A stretch of DNA of 64,000 nt from Tubiluchus corallicola (GCA_030141605.1 JAQGDQ010001080.1:1-64000), one strand, 5' to 3'; numbered from the stretch's first letter, positions 37,782-49,530 are shown. The notes: a model not told the origin generated them from the letters alone. Translations and numbers: made by a program.

Positions 37782-37888
37782 CTAAACTTGTGCAAGAGAC
37801 CCAACACAATGTGGTTTTCTACATCCTGATCCGGTGAATGCAAAAGTCAGAAATCCATTTGCTGCCCAGTTCCATCTTGGTGCAGATA
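37782..37888 (-). other. Exon-like segment shared with 42.9 kb (unknown)
   Basis: On the minus strand a TTTAATTTGCAG acceptor-like site precedes an open frame of about 38 codons reading ...RWNWAANGFLTFAFTGSGC, then RKPHCVG. The plus strand at 42,905-42,990 has NWSANGFITFALSGQGC then IKPRCVV. A degenerate trace is near 53,680-53,720. The protein similarity, two shared cysteines and similar acceptor context could mean a duplicated exon. It may equally be ordinary repeat sequence with a chance frame, since nucleotide identity is high too. Confidence 0.25.
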
Positions 37889-38084
37889 AAATAATTACCT
37901 GCAAATTAAATGACAACACAAGACGACTTATGCAGTTTATACCGCCACCATCACTCACAATTAAATTTGGCAGTGTATCAGGAAAATACAAATTTATTTA
38001 AGATACAAGTTCTGTTGTCATTAATTTTCATTTCATGAATCAACCAAAATACTTATTAGAAATTTTCATTACGCATGCATTTCA

Positions 38085-38222
38085 TGTATTTTTTGGCATT
38101 CATTTTTGCGATCAAACCTGGGGGTCTGCGTAGAGCGTGGCAGAAACGAGGTGCACTCGCACACATGCAGGAGTAGTGAGTGTAGCGAAGCGTGCATCAA
38201 TGCTCATGGGCAGAACTGGCAA
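38085..38222 (-). repeat. Short interspersed repeat, inverted partial copy
   Basis: The reverse complement contains the GTGCAAGTGCACCTCG-type, CTCTACGC and GCACGCTTCGCTACACTC landmarks of the family. It ends immediately left of a strong hairpin. Confidence 0.65.
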
Positions 38223-38224
38223 AT

Positions 38225-38277
38225 AATTCATGACTCAATGTCTTCAATGAGAACTATTGAACGTTGAGTCATGAATT
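38225..38277. other. Hairpin at the left edge of block C copy 2
   Basis: AATTCATGACTCAATG and its near-perfect inverse GTTGAGTCATGAATT, with an inner TTCAAT/ATTGAA pair and a 7-base loop, form a stem of about 22 bp. The block C homology begins at the next base. The hairpin is missing at the edge of copy 1 (about 11,004). Confidence 0.85.
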
Positions 38278-39720
38278 GGAGAAATAGAATAGCGCAAAGT
38301 TAGAAAATTTTATAGACTAAATGTAATTGTTTTGATATTTTTATTAAGTATGTCATATTAAGAGGTCAAAAAGAAAAAAAATGCAGTTTTTACATACAAG
38401 GATACACAACTTTTAAGTTTATCTCACTTATAACCATTACACAGAACATTACAAATAATCTGTTTTGCAATCTAACCTCATCTAACCACTGGTAAAATAA
38501 GCTAGTACACTATAAGTTTTCAAAAAGCTGTAAATCTTGTTGCTTTTGTTGTTGTTATTGTTTCTTGTTAAACATTTTTGTAGAGTATGTTTTACAAATA
38601 GAGCACAGGAAAAATGGCACAGGGAAAAATGGCATACCATGTGTTTATGGTTAGGGCTACAGTGGGGGGAGATAATTTTAATTGTTTTTAACTCTGTTTT
38701 GGAAATTGTGCTTCAACACAGTTTTTTGCTGTACCTCTTTTTTTTATCTCCACCTTGACAGACAACTGCGAGTTAGTTCGAGATTCCATTTCATGAAATT
38801 CTTGCTTGTAAAATTGTGTAGCGCTGATTATGATTTTTGCTTGTATATTTCTCAGTCTCGCCAAATTGAACAGCAAAAAGGTTGATAGACAATGTGTGGA
38901 ACATTCGTGCATTATTGATCATATATCTGTTTAATGAACAAATATTTTGAATGTTATTGTAAAACAAAAACAACTTCAAACTATATGTGACTATTTAGTA
39001 GACATTGTCAATGTACTCAAAAATTGTGACACAAGTAGTTTCTTACATAAATTCAAGCATTTTTTTATTATATGATGGTTATCGACAATAATAAGCAAAC
39101 AATGAGAAACATGTTCACACGTTAATCAGTAACTCATTCAGTACAGTATGGGTTTGTTACATTTTGCGTGTGTTCAGGAAATACTGCTCTCAGCTATCTG
39201 TAGATAGCAACTATCTGTACAGAAGACTCTGTTGCACTGTGGCCTTAAGCCTATTTTTGAAGAAAAAATGTGAAAACGACCGTAATTTGTCCTTGCCTGA
39301 TCTGTTGCTTTTTCCTTAATTTATTATTATTTACTTGGTTGCTTCTAAAATTGTGTATTGATTTTGATTTAAATTTAATGCACCTACAATCGTTTTTTCT
39401 CAACTCATTTGGGTACTTGTTCACCACTACTGTTTGTTACTTATTATATTTTTTCACCAAATTTATGTTGTTACTATTTTCTTCTCATTGTTCGATTTTT
39501 GTACTTTCTAAACTAAATTTAATTCATGTTTAATGCACCAAATCAAAGCCGTATTGCCGTTTTTGTTAATAGTGGTTGGGTGCACAGTAAGCTTTTATTG
39601 TAGTGTAGCATTTTACCAGATTTTGCCATGTGCACAAAAAGCCTTTAGAGAGATAATATGTTGTGTAGCAGTTCTGATTCACTTAACTAACTTGTTGTCT
39701 CATATTGAATTTTCTATTGC
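38278..39720 (+). repeat. Duplicated block C, copy 2
   Basis: Paralogue of 11,005-12,335. No reading frame is conserved between copies. It merges at its right end with the short interspersed repeat as in copy 1. Confidence 0.8.
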
Positions 39721-40110
39721 AACATATTGTAGCAGTTGCATTAGTTGCGATTTTGTACACTAGATGGCTGACCGATGCTACCCGATGATATTTTGTACTT
39801 GGAGCACCCGCCATTGCTAGACATGCATGCTGCACTCCAGGGCTGTCCATCACTCTTACCCATTGAGCTCTCATGTGTATCGCTGCTTCCATGCACGCAT
39901 CACTACACTCACTGCTCCAGCATTAATGTGAGTGCACCTCGTGTCTCCTATGCTGTACACAGACTTGCGTGTTTATGTAAAATATTTTCACCATCCAGAG
40001 TACGTACACTGCCCAATAATGAATGTCAAAAAGCAACAGAAAAGGCTGAATAATGAAAATTTCTAGCAACTGTTTTAGTAATTCCTGGAATGAAAAGTAA
40101 TGGCAACATA
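39705..40110 (+). repeat. Short interspersed repeat, copy at 39.7 kb
   Basis: Closest to the 12.3-kb copy, as expected if both came along with block C. Landmarks GACATGCATGCTGCACTCCA, CATGCACGCATCACTACACT and AATGAATGTCAA are present. Confidence 0.75.
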
Positions 40111-40980
40111 ACCTGGCATACAATAGTATAATAGTAACCACAGAATTTAGCAAAAAATAATAATTAACAAACAACAGTAAATAACGAGTATGTAAATGAC
40201 ATAAGAAAAAGTGATTCTAGGTATGCTTATTATTTACGTATTATTACGTAATCAAATTAAAATGCAATCTTTGAAGTAAGATTTGTAATAATATAACCGA
40301 TTAGGAAATGCCGCATTTTGATAAGATTATAAAAGATTTATGGCCCCAATAATTGAGTTTGAATTTCTTTTATTTCAAAGCATTTTAATATAGTTCTGTT
40401 CAAAACACAGAGGAGAATAATTCTACCCTTGCCGAAAATATAGACGAAGCTGCGTAACAATGGGTGTTTGAAAAAAACACAGACAATTTTAAGTGTTCAA
40501 ACACATGGCAAAACATGGCTACATATGAAAGGGCAATTCTCTACAGTGATAAGCATTGTTCCGCAGTTCCGTCGCTGAGCACTGGGAATAGAGCTTTGTT
40601 AACAAAGCACAGGTGTGTCCTATTATTTTTGTTGGAAGTTTTTGTTGGATGCTTGTAATAATATAGCGCCCTGGTAGACACGCAATAAGATGTGTTGTTA
40701 AGATTGAAAGGAATGTCTTTTCAGATTTGAAAGCTTTTCAAAGTGTTTGTACAGCAAACATTGGGCTAAAAGCTTTTCTTGTGATAATAAAGGGCGAGAC
40801 TGCTTAATAATAATTGCTGTTTGGATAAAATGGAGAAAGCTCTGAGTGCTCAGGAACGTTAACAAAAGACTCTTTATATTCTGTTTTATTCAAGTTTTGT
40901 TATTGATTTTGAGCAGAGTTAAAGTGGCTCTGAAGTAAAGAATAATATTTTCCCACATTTTAACATCTTGCGTAAACTAA
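40111..40980. other. No gene recognised
   Basis: AT-rich. A 64-codon frame at 40,464-40,658 shows no motif. Part of it (AAACATGGC..(G/C)(A/G)ATATGAAAG) recurs near 41,785. Confidence 0.55.
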
Positions 40981-41655
40981 CCTCAGCTGAACACCTGGGA
41001 ATGATGCCAGGGAAAGAGTTAAGTAAAAAAAATGAATAAACCGAATCCCCTATAACTGAGAAAGATTTTGGTACATTTTTGTCTTTCTAGAGAAAAATTA
41101 ACATTTTGCCAAATCTGCTGATACCGTTACATATGAAACTGTGTTAACCAGGTATTATTGAAAATGCTGGAGGAGAAATTTTCATATATTATTTCAGGGT
41201 CATTTCAGATTCTATCTGCCATTGATTTAGAAGGATTAATAGATTCCTGTAAACTTGCAATGAGCAAAAATATTTTTTTCAGATTATTACATCATTGGGC
41301 AAATCAACCACTCAAGACCTGCTACCCCTGTGAAAAGAAAGAATTTTCAAATCCCAGGCCAATAAATATTCGCCTCAGAACTTGTTTTGTTTGTGTTGGG
41401 ATGTGAAAATTTTCTGAAATTTACTTAAAAATATCTTGGAGCCTAGGAGCCTAAAGAAAGACTCCACCGAAAGAGTTAAGAAAATAAAGCAGAAAATTTT
41501 CAAAGACTGCATTATGCACTTGGGAAAGACTTAAGAAAATAAAGCAGAACAATTACATCCTTAAACTTCAAAGCCTGCATTCCACACCTGGGAAAGATTT
41601 AAGAAAATATAGCAGAGTGTTTACACACTTGAATTTCAAAGCCTGCGTATATAAT
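40981..41655. repeat. Segment s3 copy 2 and two to three 70-bp units
   Basis: 40,990-41,355 resembles 10,300-10,690. From 41,460 to 41,650 the CTGCATT..(C/G)CACCTGGGAAAG.(T/C)TTAAG unit occurs two to three times, as at 15.4 kb. The combination of both segments in one place supports a once-larger repeated unit. Confidence 0.6.
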
Positions 41656-41829
41656 GAATTTCTGCAAACATATAGGTAAAAACCAGCCTCTTTTGCTATG
41701 ATAACAAAGGAGAGGCTGTTTAATAATATTAGCTGTTTAGATAAGAGTTGAGGAATTTAAAGTGCTCTAACACTTGAGTAAACATGGCTCGATATGAAAG
41801 AGTAATTTTCTAAAGTGAATTGTTTGAAG

Positions 41830-42060
41830 AAGACCTCTCATGTGCATTGTTGCTTCCATACGCATCACTACACTCAGTGCTCCAGCATGTGTGCTAACAC
41901 AACACGTCTCTGCCATGCTCTACACAGACAGGCATACTTGGGTAAAATATTTTCACCATCTATCAAATCTACACTATCCAATAATGAATGTCGAGAAGTA
42001 AAAAACGCTGCATAATGAAAACTGTTTTAGTAAATTTCAAGGATTAAAGCAAACAAAACC
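41830..42060 (+). repeat. Short interspersed repeat, partial copy
   Basis: Contains CTCATGTGCATTGTTGCTTCC, a CGCATCACTACACTCAG word, AAAATATTTTCACCATCTAT and AATAATGAATGTCGAGAAG. The left third of the family is missing. Confidence 0.65.
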
Positions 42061-42079
42061 TTGTACTTAAATATATTTG

Positions 42080-42660
42080 TCTTCTTGTTACCCTGGCAAA
42101 TATATTTGGGGGTGGGGGCGGCGGCAATTGCATCAGTAGTCTTGTATCTTGCTTTAGTTCTGTACGAGACAGTATAAGAATCTTCACTCATGTCAAAACT
42201 AGATTTTTTCATATGCCTGGGTTCATTTTTGGTACACAATGGGCGCAACACAGAAAGTTCTCTCCATGATTTAAATTAGATCCAGTTTCTGTCAATGTAT
42301 CGTATACTCAAATGAGCCAAAGAAATTTTTTACACATCCGTTGATAACAACAAGACTATTTCAAATCATTGAAAACAATGTAAAAGCAGACTATTCGTAC
42401 TAAAAAGCAGACAAAAATAATCTGATGTCATTGAGTTCATCAGATCACCGTGTGCAATTTAATGAAAACAGTGTAGGTGGCAGGAGATTGATATTAGAGG
42501 GATAATTCCTGTCTTCAGCAATAAATCACTTTGTAGATTTACTCTTTCACATCGAGCCATGTTTGCCTATGTTTGAATGCTTAAAATTGTCTGTGTCTTG
42601 TTCAAACGGCTATTATTATCACCTAGCCTCGTCTTTATTATGATGGTAAAAGAATCTGTT
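42080..42660. repeat. Dispersed segment s6, copy 2
   Basis: Paralogue of 12,740-13,096 and, as there, placed just after a short interspersed repeat. It includes additional sequence in its middle compared with copy 1. Confidence 0.65.
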
Positions 42661-42894
42661 TTTTCCCTCTTTGTTTTCAATACAAATACTTCAAAATGCT
42701 TTCACTTATTGTGCTTATAATCCTTTTAGTTTTATCAAAAAATCGCATTTCCCAGGTGGTTATATTATTACAAGCTTTACTTCAAAGAGAAAAAATAATG
42801 GCATGTCAGCCTAGTAGTACAATATACATTGCTACTCGCCCTGATATAAAAAGGATTTAGGCACGGATGGATGGATATAGGCTGTGATTTGCAA

Positions 42895-43050
42895 GGTTAA
42901 CAACAAAGAAACTGGTCAGCAAACGGATTTATAACCTTTGCACTCAGTGGACAAGGATGTATAAAACCACGTTGTGTTGTGCCTTGTGCATCGATTAGTG
43001 ATCGCGAATCAATTACATTTAAAGAATGTAGTAGAACTTTCGTATAAAAC
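42895..43050 (+). other. Exon-like segment, inverted relative to 37.8 kb
   Basis: See the 37,782 entry. An ATTTGCAAG acceptor-like word precedes the segment, but the frame has a TAA just after it, so this copy would be broken at its start. It then reads open for about 40 codons. Confidence 0.2.
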
Positions 43051-43164
43051 AGCTTAAAAGACAGAAGAGGGTTTCTTGTGCATATGTCGTAGTCGCGATA
43101 AAAGAAATCTGTGTTCGTTTTCATTTGAAGTAATTTGGATGCAACTACACCTAAGCAAAAATAG

Positions 43165-44326
43165 CGTTTAATTAATGACGTACTTAACAGATATAGAAAC
43201 GATCAATTACAAATAAACAGTTTACGAGAAAATGACAGTATGATATCTGATCCAGTTGACATTGCTAACAAATTAAATTCCACATTCATCAATCTCGGAA
43301 AATTTGACAACTTGCCACGCCAACATAATGCAAATACACAATATATACAAAAACCAATCAGTAACACAATCCACTTTCTCATTTACTAGCGTCACCGAAT
43401 ACGACATCTTTAGAATATTAAACAGTTTAAATATAAATAAAGGAAGTGGACCCTCAGACATGCGAATAAAAATTTTAAAAGACTGTGCCAGCATCATTAC
43501 TCCTCATCTAACATATATCACAAACCAAGTCTTAATGCGCTCAGAATTTCCAGCAGTGTGTAAACAAGCAAACATAACTCCAATACACAAGAAAGATGCT
43601 AATAATGATGCTACAGACAAATTTCAGTAGTGCATGTACTAGCCAAAGTATTTGAAAGAGTTATCTACAACCAAATAAACCATTACATTGAAAATAATAA
43701 GATACTGTCAAATCATCAATTCGGTTTTAGAAAACTACATTCTACAATAGACGCAATAATTGATGCCACTCAAAAGTGGCGTTACAACTTAAATAAAAAT
43801 AAATATATAACAGCAGCATTTTTAGATCTAAGTAAAGCTTTTGACTGCCTCGATCACAATTTACTACTAGACAACTTACGCCAACTAGGATTCGATTATA
43901 CTTCTCTCAAACTAATTAATAATTACCTACACAATAGAAAACAAGGAGTCCAGCTGAACAATCACACTTTTTCAACATGGGACACACCACAGAGAGGCAT
44001 CCCGCAAGGTACGATATTAGGTCCTTTACTCTTTTGCTTATACGTTAATAAAAGTCATTTAGTTTTACATAATTCAGACTTGACACAATATGCCGATGAT
44101 ACAACTATCTATACAGCACACGCATAGATCAAAAAATAATCTAGAAAAAGACATAACAAATATAAATGCAGCATTTAACTATTTTGGTTTAAAAATGAAT
44201 GATGATAAGACAAAATTTATGGTAATATCACCCAAATCAAATGACATTACTTCTTCTAATGCAACACTAAAAGTAGGTGATATGTGTTATGTTAATTGTG
44301 TCATGTCAAATGTATATATAGTGTAA
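43165..44326 (+). pseudogene. LINE reverse transcriptase, L2/CR1-like, internally deleted
   Basis: The reading starts near 43,165 (SDPVDIANKLNSTFINLG) and, after a frameshift near 43,370, continues through KGSGPSDM. A TAG follows at about 43,628, then the core domain: FGFRKLHST, FLDLSKAFDCLDHNLLL (first catalytic Asp), GIPQGTILGPLLF and QYADDTTIY (catalytic DD). A frameshift near 44,125 precedes the thumb (LKMNDDKTKF). The protein then breaks off at about 44,290 where the family usually continues with a KYLGI-type segment, and sequence resembling a 3' UTR follows. An internal deletion removed the C-terminal part. It lacks an endonuclease, so it is 5'-truncated too. Confidence 0.88.
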
Positions 44327-44580
44327 AATATGTCATGTAAAATTTAAAGTACTTTTGTAATATTGTTTTGTAAAAATATTTTAATAATATTGTGTTTGCA
44401 AATATGTTCATTTATTGTATATAGTTTTGCACTTTAGTTTTTTTAGTATGCACTGGATGCATTTGTCTTGAACAGTGTGGTTATTTTAACATTACGCTGA
44501 GGCTTACTCAATGAGTGAACAATTTTAATGACAAATAAAGAATTAATATATATATATATATATATATACATATATAAGTT
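44327..44580 (+). repeat. 3' end of the LINE with (TA)n tail
   Basis: AT-rich untranslated sequence ends in GACAAATAAAGAATTAA followed by about 30 bp of TA dinucleotides. A microsatellite 3' tail is common for L2/CR1-type elements. The next segment is an inverted R3 repeat, so the element ends here. Confidence 0.6.
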
Positions 44581-44589
44581 TGTCCTCAA

Positions 44590-44700
44590 TACTGTCCCCC
44601 ATCACATGACGTCACCTACGAAAGAGTGCTTTCCGGCGAGGAAAGGCATTGTTAAATTATGTCCCAAAAAACTTTCCATGCAAATCTATATTACTTGGTG
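44590..44700 (-). repeat. Dispersed repeat R3, inverted partial copy
   Basis: Reverse complement of the 4,320-4,400 region (GTCCCAAAAAAC, CCATGCAAATCT.TATTAC, CATGACGTCACCT). Confidence 0.6.
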
Positions 44701-45039
44701 GCATTTCGCTTAGTCTCTCGAAAGACTTAGAGGGTTTTCATGTGCTTTAAAGTTTCTCTTAAACAATTAAAATGTAATGTAATGTAAAGGGAGGCTGCCA
44801 TGCCAGAAAACTGCACAATCATGAAAAATGTTATTGCTTCATACTGTAGTAAACCTTCTTTGTATGTCAATTTAACTGGAATATTGTACACTATTACTAG
44901 TCTTGTCTGTATTTGCACAGATTTATTTTCTTAACCCTTTCCTAGACGTCATTTTCTAAGCTCCCAGACTCTGTTCACACAACATTTTGGGTAAATTTTA
45001 GATATTTTTAACGCCTCAGGCGCGAAAGAGCAAAGCAGC

Positions 45040-45330
45040 ATCTTGGATTTGAAAGCTCTTTGCGTTGAACGATTTTGAAGGAACGTCAATATTTATACAG
45101 TCAGATATTTCTACTCATATCAGCTTTGAACTTTAAACTTTACTGTACTCACAACATCACAACAACTGGTTTCTGAAATTATGACATGCTTAGAACGTAA
45201 TTGCGTATTGAAGTAATGGTATCAGAAAATTGAGATGCTTTTCACGTGTTCTCAGTTGAGTCCGGCTCATTATCAAGTGTAATCCCTGATGATGCGCCAC
45301 TGGACTACCAGAGGTGTCTGTGACGTCACA
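45040..45330 (-). repeat. Dispersed segment s7, inverted copy
   Basis: Its reverse complement matches 37,080-37,330: GGCTCAT..TC, GGGATT, CAATTTTC..ATACCATTAC, ATAATTTCAGAAA and GTTCAACGCAAAGAGCTTT. The other s7 copies in the window are in the opposite orientation. Confidence 0.65.
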
Positions 45331-46764
45331 GACGTCCTCGTCCGTATTAAAATTATGCTAAAGTTCATTTTGTACTCCAAATAAAATATTCACTACTGTT
45401 TTATGTTTGGGTTGGTTTTCTGCCCATCCTTTAATACCTCTCCCCATTTTCCTGTTTGATGGCGATCTTCCTGCCACATGTCTTGATCGGTTACAGGATA
45501 ATTTTCGCGCTACTGGAAAAGCATTGAACCGTGATTTTTCCTTATTGCAGCCATTACGGGTTTGAGCTGCGTTTAAAGCTACACGTTTTGTTGCAGCAAG
45601 TTTGAGATCTCATAAAATTTGTTTAACATTATTCTAGTTGTGCAGACTTCTAAAGCCTTTATGCAGACAGTTTTGTATATTATAGAATGATAATAGAATC
45701 ACTTAAGCAGTAATTCGAAGCAGTGATCACATAGACAACAGGTGTGTCAAAAAGTTTTCTATGGATGGAAAGATTTTTGGGACATAATTTAACATTGCCT
45801 TTTCTTCCCCTGATTTACGTAGAGCGTGTATTACGTCATGTAATGGCGTGGTCGGAACAGTATTGCGGGAGATTTAAAACAAATAAAAATGTCTTTCAAT
45901 GCGAATACGATATATGCATAAAGTTGCTGTAAAGTAATATTATTTTTAATGCAAATTTTCTGAAACCTACTCATACGTTTTGATGGTAATGTCTGTGTAA
46001 ACGGTTTATCATGAGCCCTTCAAGGTCGGGCATTATCCACTGTTTCACAGGCTGCCAAGATTGTTGTGAAAATTGCAGAATCAATACGGAACTGTTAATG
46101 CCTGGGTTTTCATTCATTCAGTCATTACATCATTAATAAATGGCAGTTGTAATGCTTGGGTCCGTATATATATATATAATGACACTTAAGTCAGATTAAA
46201 GTAATTATTAAATCCAAAATTTAGTTTAACAAATGCAGGTTACGACATTATCATTTCAGACACGCCATCACGATCAACTTGTAATTCAATTCAACTATGA
46301 TTTGTTACTTAACATTACATCTCCCTTTTTCTAAAAGAAGCACTTCATCAAACCCAAATTTAGATTTCAAACTTCGATTACATAAGCTTTAAACTAGAAC
46401 TTTAAAGTTGAAGATGTTAACTTTTACACCAAAGGCTTGTCCAAAGGGAATTTGCATATTTGGACAGCCTTCAGTAAAGCTCCATCCACAGTATATGAAA
46501 TTTTTTGTTATACATGCAATAAACTGGTTTCTTATAAATTTCAATCACAGAAGTGTTATAGTTTCATTTAAATCTGAATTGTAGTGAAAGTTCTATTTAA
46601 CTAACTCTAACATTATAACTGTTGTAACTGTATCACTAATGTATTTAACAGTATGATTTAAGAATTAGTACTTTCCACAAGTCAGTCACATTGCTCTGTA
46701 AAAACTATAAAAACACACTTAACTAATTTTGTGAAGCTTGAACATTGAAACTAAACTTAGCATT
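45331..46764. repeat. R3 copy at 45,740-45,980 and otherwise unassigned DNA
   Basis: 45,740-45,980 is the best match to 4,320-4,545. The remainder is AT-rich without a gene. A short TA microsatellite is at 46,171-46,182. Confidence 0.55.
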
Positions 46765-46990
46765 GAAATTCAAAACTGAAATTCACATTGTTTCCATCAA
46801 TCTTTCTGGACACTTCACTGCTCTTCCAAATCTAGTCATTTTGTGTTGTTCAACTTCTGATCTCACTTGCTGTTGCTGAAAGTGTTCATTTCCCTGTGGT
46901 TCCAAATCAATCAATTCAGAATTACAGTCACTGGTTCCAGTAATACACCGTCTGATAGCAGATTGTGACTGTTTGTGGGAATAAGACTAA
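46765..46990 (-). pseudogene. Possible C-terminal remnant of a retrotransposon Pol protein
   Basis: A minus-strand frame of about 70 codons ends in MTRFGRAVKCPERLMETM and a stop. TRxGRxxKxPxRL endings are frequent at the C-terminus of Ty3/Gypsy (and some other) Pol polyproteins. It lies about 1.2 kb downstream of the Gypsy RNase H in the right orientation. The integrase expected between them is not recognisable. The assignment to the same element is an inference from position and this short ending. Confidence 0.4.
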
Positions 46991-48150
46991 TATAATTATA
47001 ACTGGTCTAGGGTAATCATTTCTACTAATTTCATCACCAAGCGTTTGGGTTCATGTTGTTCAATTCTCCTATGGGACTCGATTATTTTACTGATTATAAT
47101 CTTTGAGTTGTAAATCATAAAATGTTTTCACAAACTTTGAAATAGAACTATTAAACACTTAGATGCTGTGCAAATCATACAGTATGTTATTAAACAAGAA
47201 CAAAGCAAAGAACAATTGTACATACAGGAGAAAATAATACCTACTGGGCCCAGATTAAACAAGTAACAAGGAGTATACTCATGTTTATACGTAGTTCCTG
47301 ATGGCCGGCTCTTCCAGGATGCACCGGGACGGTTCACAGTCTCTAATCCACGATCCTCTACTGGAATAAGGAGGATGCTCCACCATGTAGCCGATCCATG
47401 ATTTCTGACACGCCACAAGTAGTTTAATCTTGAATCGTAGTCGTATCTCTGCGTCTCCTCTACCGCCGAATAGCGTAACCCAGATGCTGCGGACTCCACC
47501 ACTATGTGAACTCTCCGCCAATGCCCTGAAAGTTTCAGAATCCCTCACAGGGTGGGTTTTCCAAGAGCTCCTCTAAGTGAAGAAGTATGACAAGGCAATC
47601 ACTTCACTCCTGAATCTTGCTGGTGCTACGTAAAGGTTGTCGATACAGCATTGTGCATTTAGCTATTGTCTCTCATAGAACAACTAAATTTTGCCATTAA
47701 GGCCAAAATAAAACTCATAGACAAAACGTGTCTCAAAACAAAATTCGAACCTCAATGAAGTGGGCAAACATAAGCCTAGACACAATGACCTTGTATATAA
47801 TGCACAATGGCTTCTATACTGTTCAAAAATATTATAGTGATGAATAGCCCTGTATATCGGCCAGTTAGCAAGCGGTCATGCATCGCATGGCCGTGACATG
47901 GCTCTCCCAAAAGGAAATTTGTCACAAATTTCAAAAACTGGCAGATTATTTACCATTCAGATTCATATCATCCATTAGCAAATCAACAAAGTGCAAAAAA
48001 TACGTCAACAACATTCCAAAAAGTTTTCACCGAAACAAAGATAATGCTCCTTTAAAAGAAATTAGAAAGAAAAAACACTGATTACTGGCAAAACAAACGT
48101 GCTCTTCAGTTTGCTTTGCAATAGTAAACTAGCCTACTGGCTTACTTTTT
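46991..48150. other. Gap where the Gypsy integrase would be; possible LTR-like material
   Basis: No HHCC zinc finger or DDE signature is visible on the minus strand. A GC-richer stretch at 47,290-47,580 has two overlapping minus-strand frames of 87 and 124 codons without known motifs. Its composition differs from both flanks, so it could be an inserted LTR or another element. I cannot confirm paired LTRs. Confidence 0.35.
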
Positions 48151-48155
48151 GCCTA

Positions 48156-48560
48156 TTATAACCGACTAAGGCAATCAGCCACCTTGTTATCTACACCGGC
48201 GATGTGTTCAACTGAAAAGGAAAATTCACTTAGAATTAGCGCCCAATGACAGAGACGTCTATTATTTTTGCGCATCTTGTTCAATGCCAAAAGACTACGC
48301 TGGTCTGTTCTCACAACAAACTTTCTTCCTTCAAGATAATAGCGCAATTTGTCGACCGCGTACACCACACTGAACAGCTCACACTCTACAATAGAGTAAC
48401 GAGATTCTGTGTCTGTGAATTTTCTACTTATGTATGTTATGGGGACTTCCCCTAACCCATCTTCCCGGTCCTGAGATAAAACTGCCCCAATACCAATGAA
48501 ACTGGCATCAGTGGTGAGCATGAATGTTTTAGTGAAATCTGGTGAGTGCAAGACTGAATT
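48156..48560 (-). pseudogene. Ty3/Gypsy RNase H domain
   Basis: The frame reads FMLTTDASFIGIGAVLSQ (first catalytic Asp), ITYISRKFTDTESRYSIVE with the expected catalytic-Glu region ECELFSVVYAV, then RTDQRSLLALN where the family usually has TDHxxL, and NKVADCLSRL at the end. This is the standard RT-connected RNase H of Gypsy elements, about 130 residues and largely complete. The His of the TDHxxL motif is replaced by Gln. It is separated from the reverse transcriptase by frame changes near 48,600-48,720. Integrase is missing downstream, so the element is not autonomous. Confidence 0.92.
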
Positions 48561-48724
48561 TGATGTTAGTGCTTGCTGTAGACGGAGAAAACTTTTCTCA
48601 CAACTATTTGTCTAATCTACTAGAACGGAACGGGGGCTGGTTTTTCAGTTAATGCATGAAGATGGGCGGCGATGGTACCAAAGTTTGGAATGAATCGCCT
48701 ATAAAATCCGACCATTCCTAAGAA

Positions 48725-49530
48725 TCAGCGTACCTGACTCTTCGTCACAGGTCTTGGGAAATCGTGAATCTGTTGCACCTTCTTTGATTGCAGTTTCAGG
48801 TGGTTCTTGCCTACAATGTAGCCGAGGAATTGCGTTTCTTGTTGAGCAAAATGGCATTTTGAGGGTTTTATTGTTAAACCGGCTCTGCGGATACAACTCA
48901 ATGTAGCCTTCACGTGGACTAAATGCTGGTTCCAGTCTGATGACTTGATCAAAACGTCATCGATGTATCCTTGGAAGCAATAGGATACTGTCTCTAACAC
49001 TCTGTCAATTAAAGACTGGGCTGTTGTAGCAGCATTCTGGAGACCGAATGGCATGACCAAGAATTCAAACTTACCAAATGCTGTCACGAAGGCAGTTAGT
49101 GGGATTGATTCTGGAGACATCTCGACCTGCCAATATGCTTTTGCTAAATCTAAAGTAGTAACCCAGACTGCATTGTGCAAGTCGTCGATCATGTCATAGG
49201 GCCTTGGCAGTTGGTAAGGGGAGAATGAAGTGTGACTATTGAGCTTTCGGAAGTCTACACAAAATCTCCACTGCTGATCTGGTTTAGGGACTAGGAGCAT
49301 AGGAGAGGCGTACTCTGACTCAGAACGTCTAATGACGCCCAAGTTCAACATGTCTTGCAGCCTGTGGTAGGCGGTATGGTGCTTGGTGAAGAGGCGTAGC
49401 ATCGGCGAGATTGATGTGATGTTGTACTAATGACGTACCAATGATGTGATGCCTAATGAAGTCTGTAAACATCTCTCTGAAATTATGACATACATCACGT
49501 AGCTCAGAACAAGCTGGCTCTGTCAAGTAA
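48725..49530 (-). pseudogene. Ty3/Gypsy reverse transcriptase
   Basis: The upstream piece (49,526-49,329) has the pre-RT signature HHINLADATPLHQAPYRLP. A frameshift near 49,400 leads to the main frame (49,402-48,725). That frame carries YASPMLLVPKPDQQWRFCVD, FRKLNSHT, VTTLDLAKAYWQVEM with the first catalytic Asp, FLVMPFGLQNA and the catalytic box GYIDDVLI, followed by thumb sequence KPSKCHFAQQETQFLGYIVG. The domains are in canonical order at full length. Only frameshifts at both ends break it, so the element was probably active not very long ago on a repeat time scale. Confidence 0.95.

Noticed and set aside
38101-38222. Small structured RNA gene
   Set aside because: It is an inverted fragment of the interspersed repeat; the hairpin beside it is a breakpoint feature without promoter or terminator signals.
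47128-47548. Two overlapping minus-strand frames (124 and 87 codons) as an integrase
   Set aside because: No HHCC or DDE signature; they overlap each other in different frames and match no known Pol segment.
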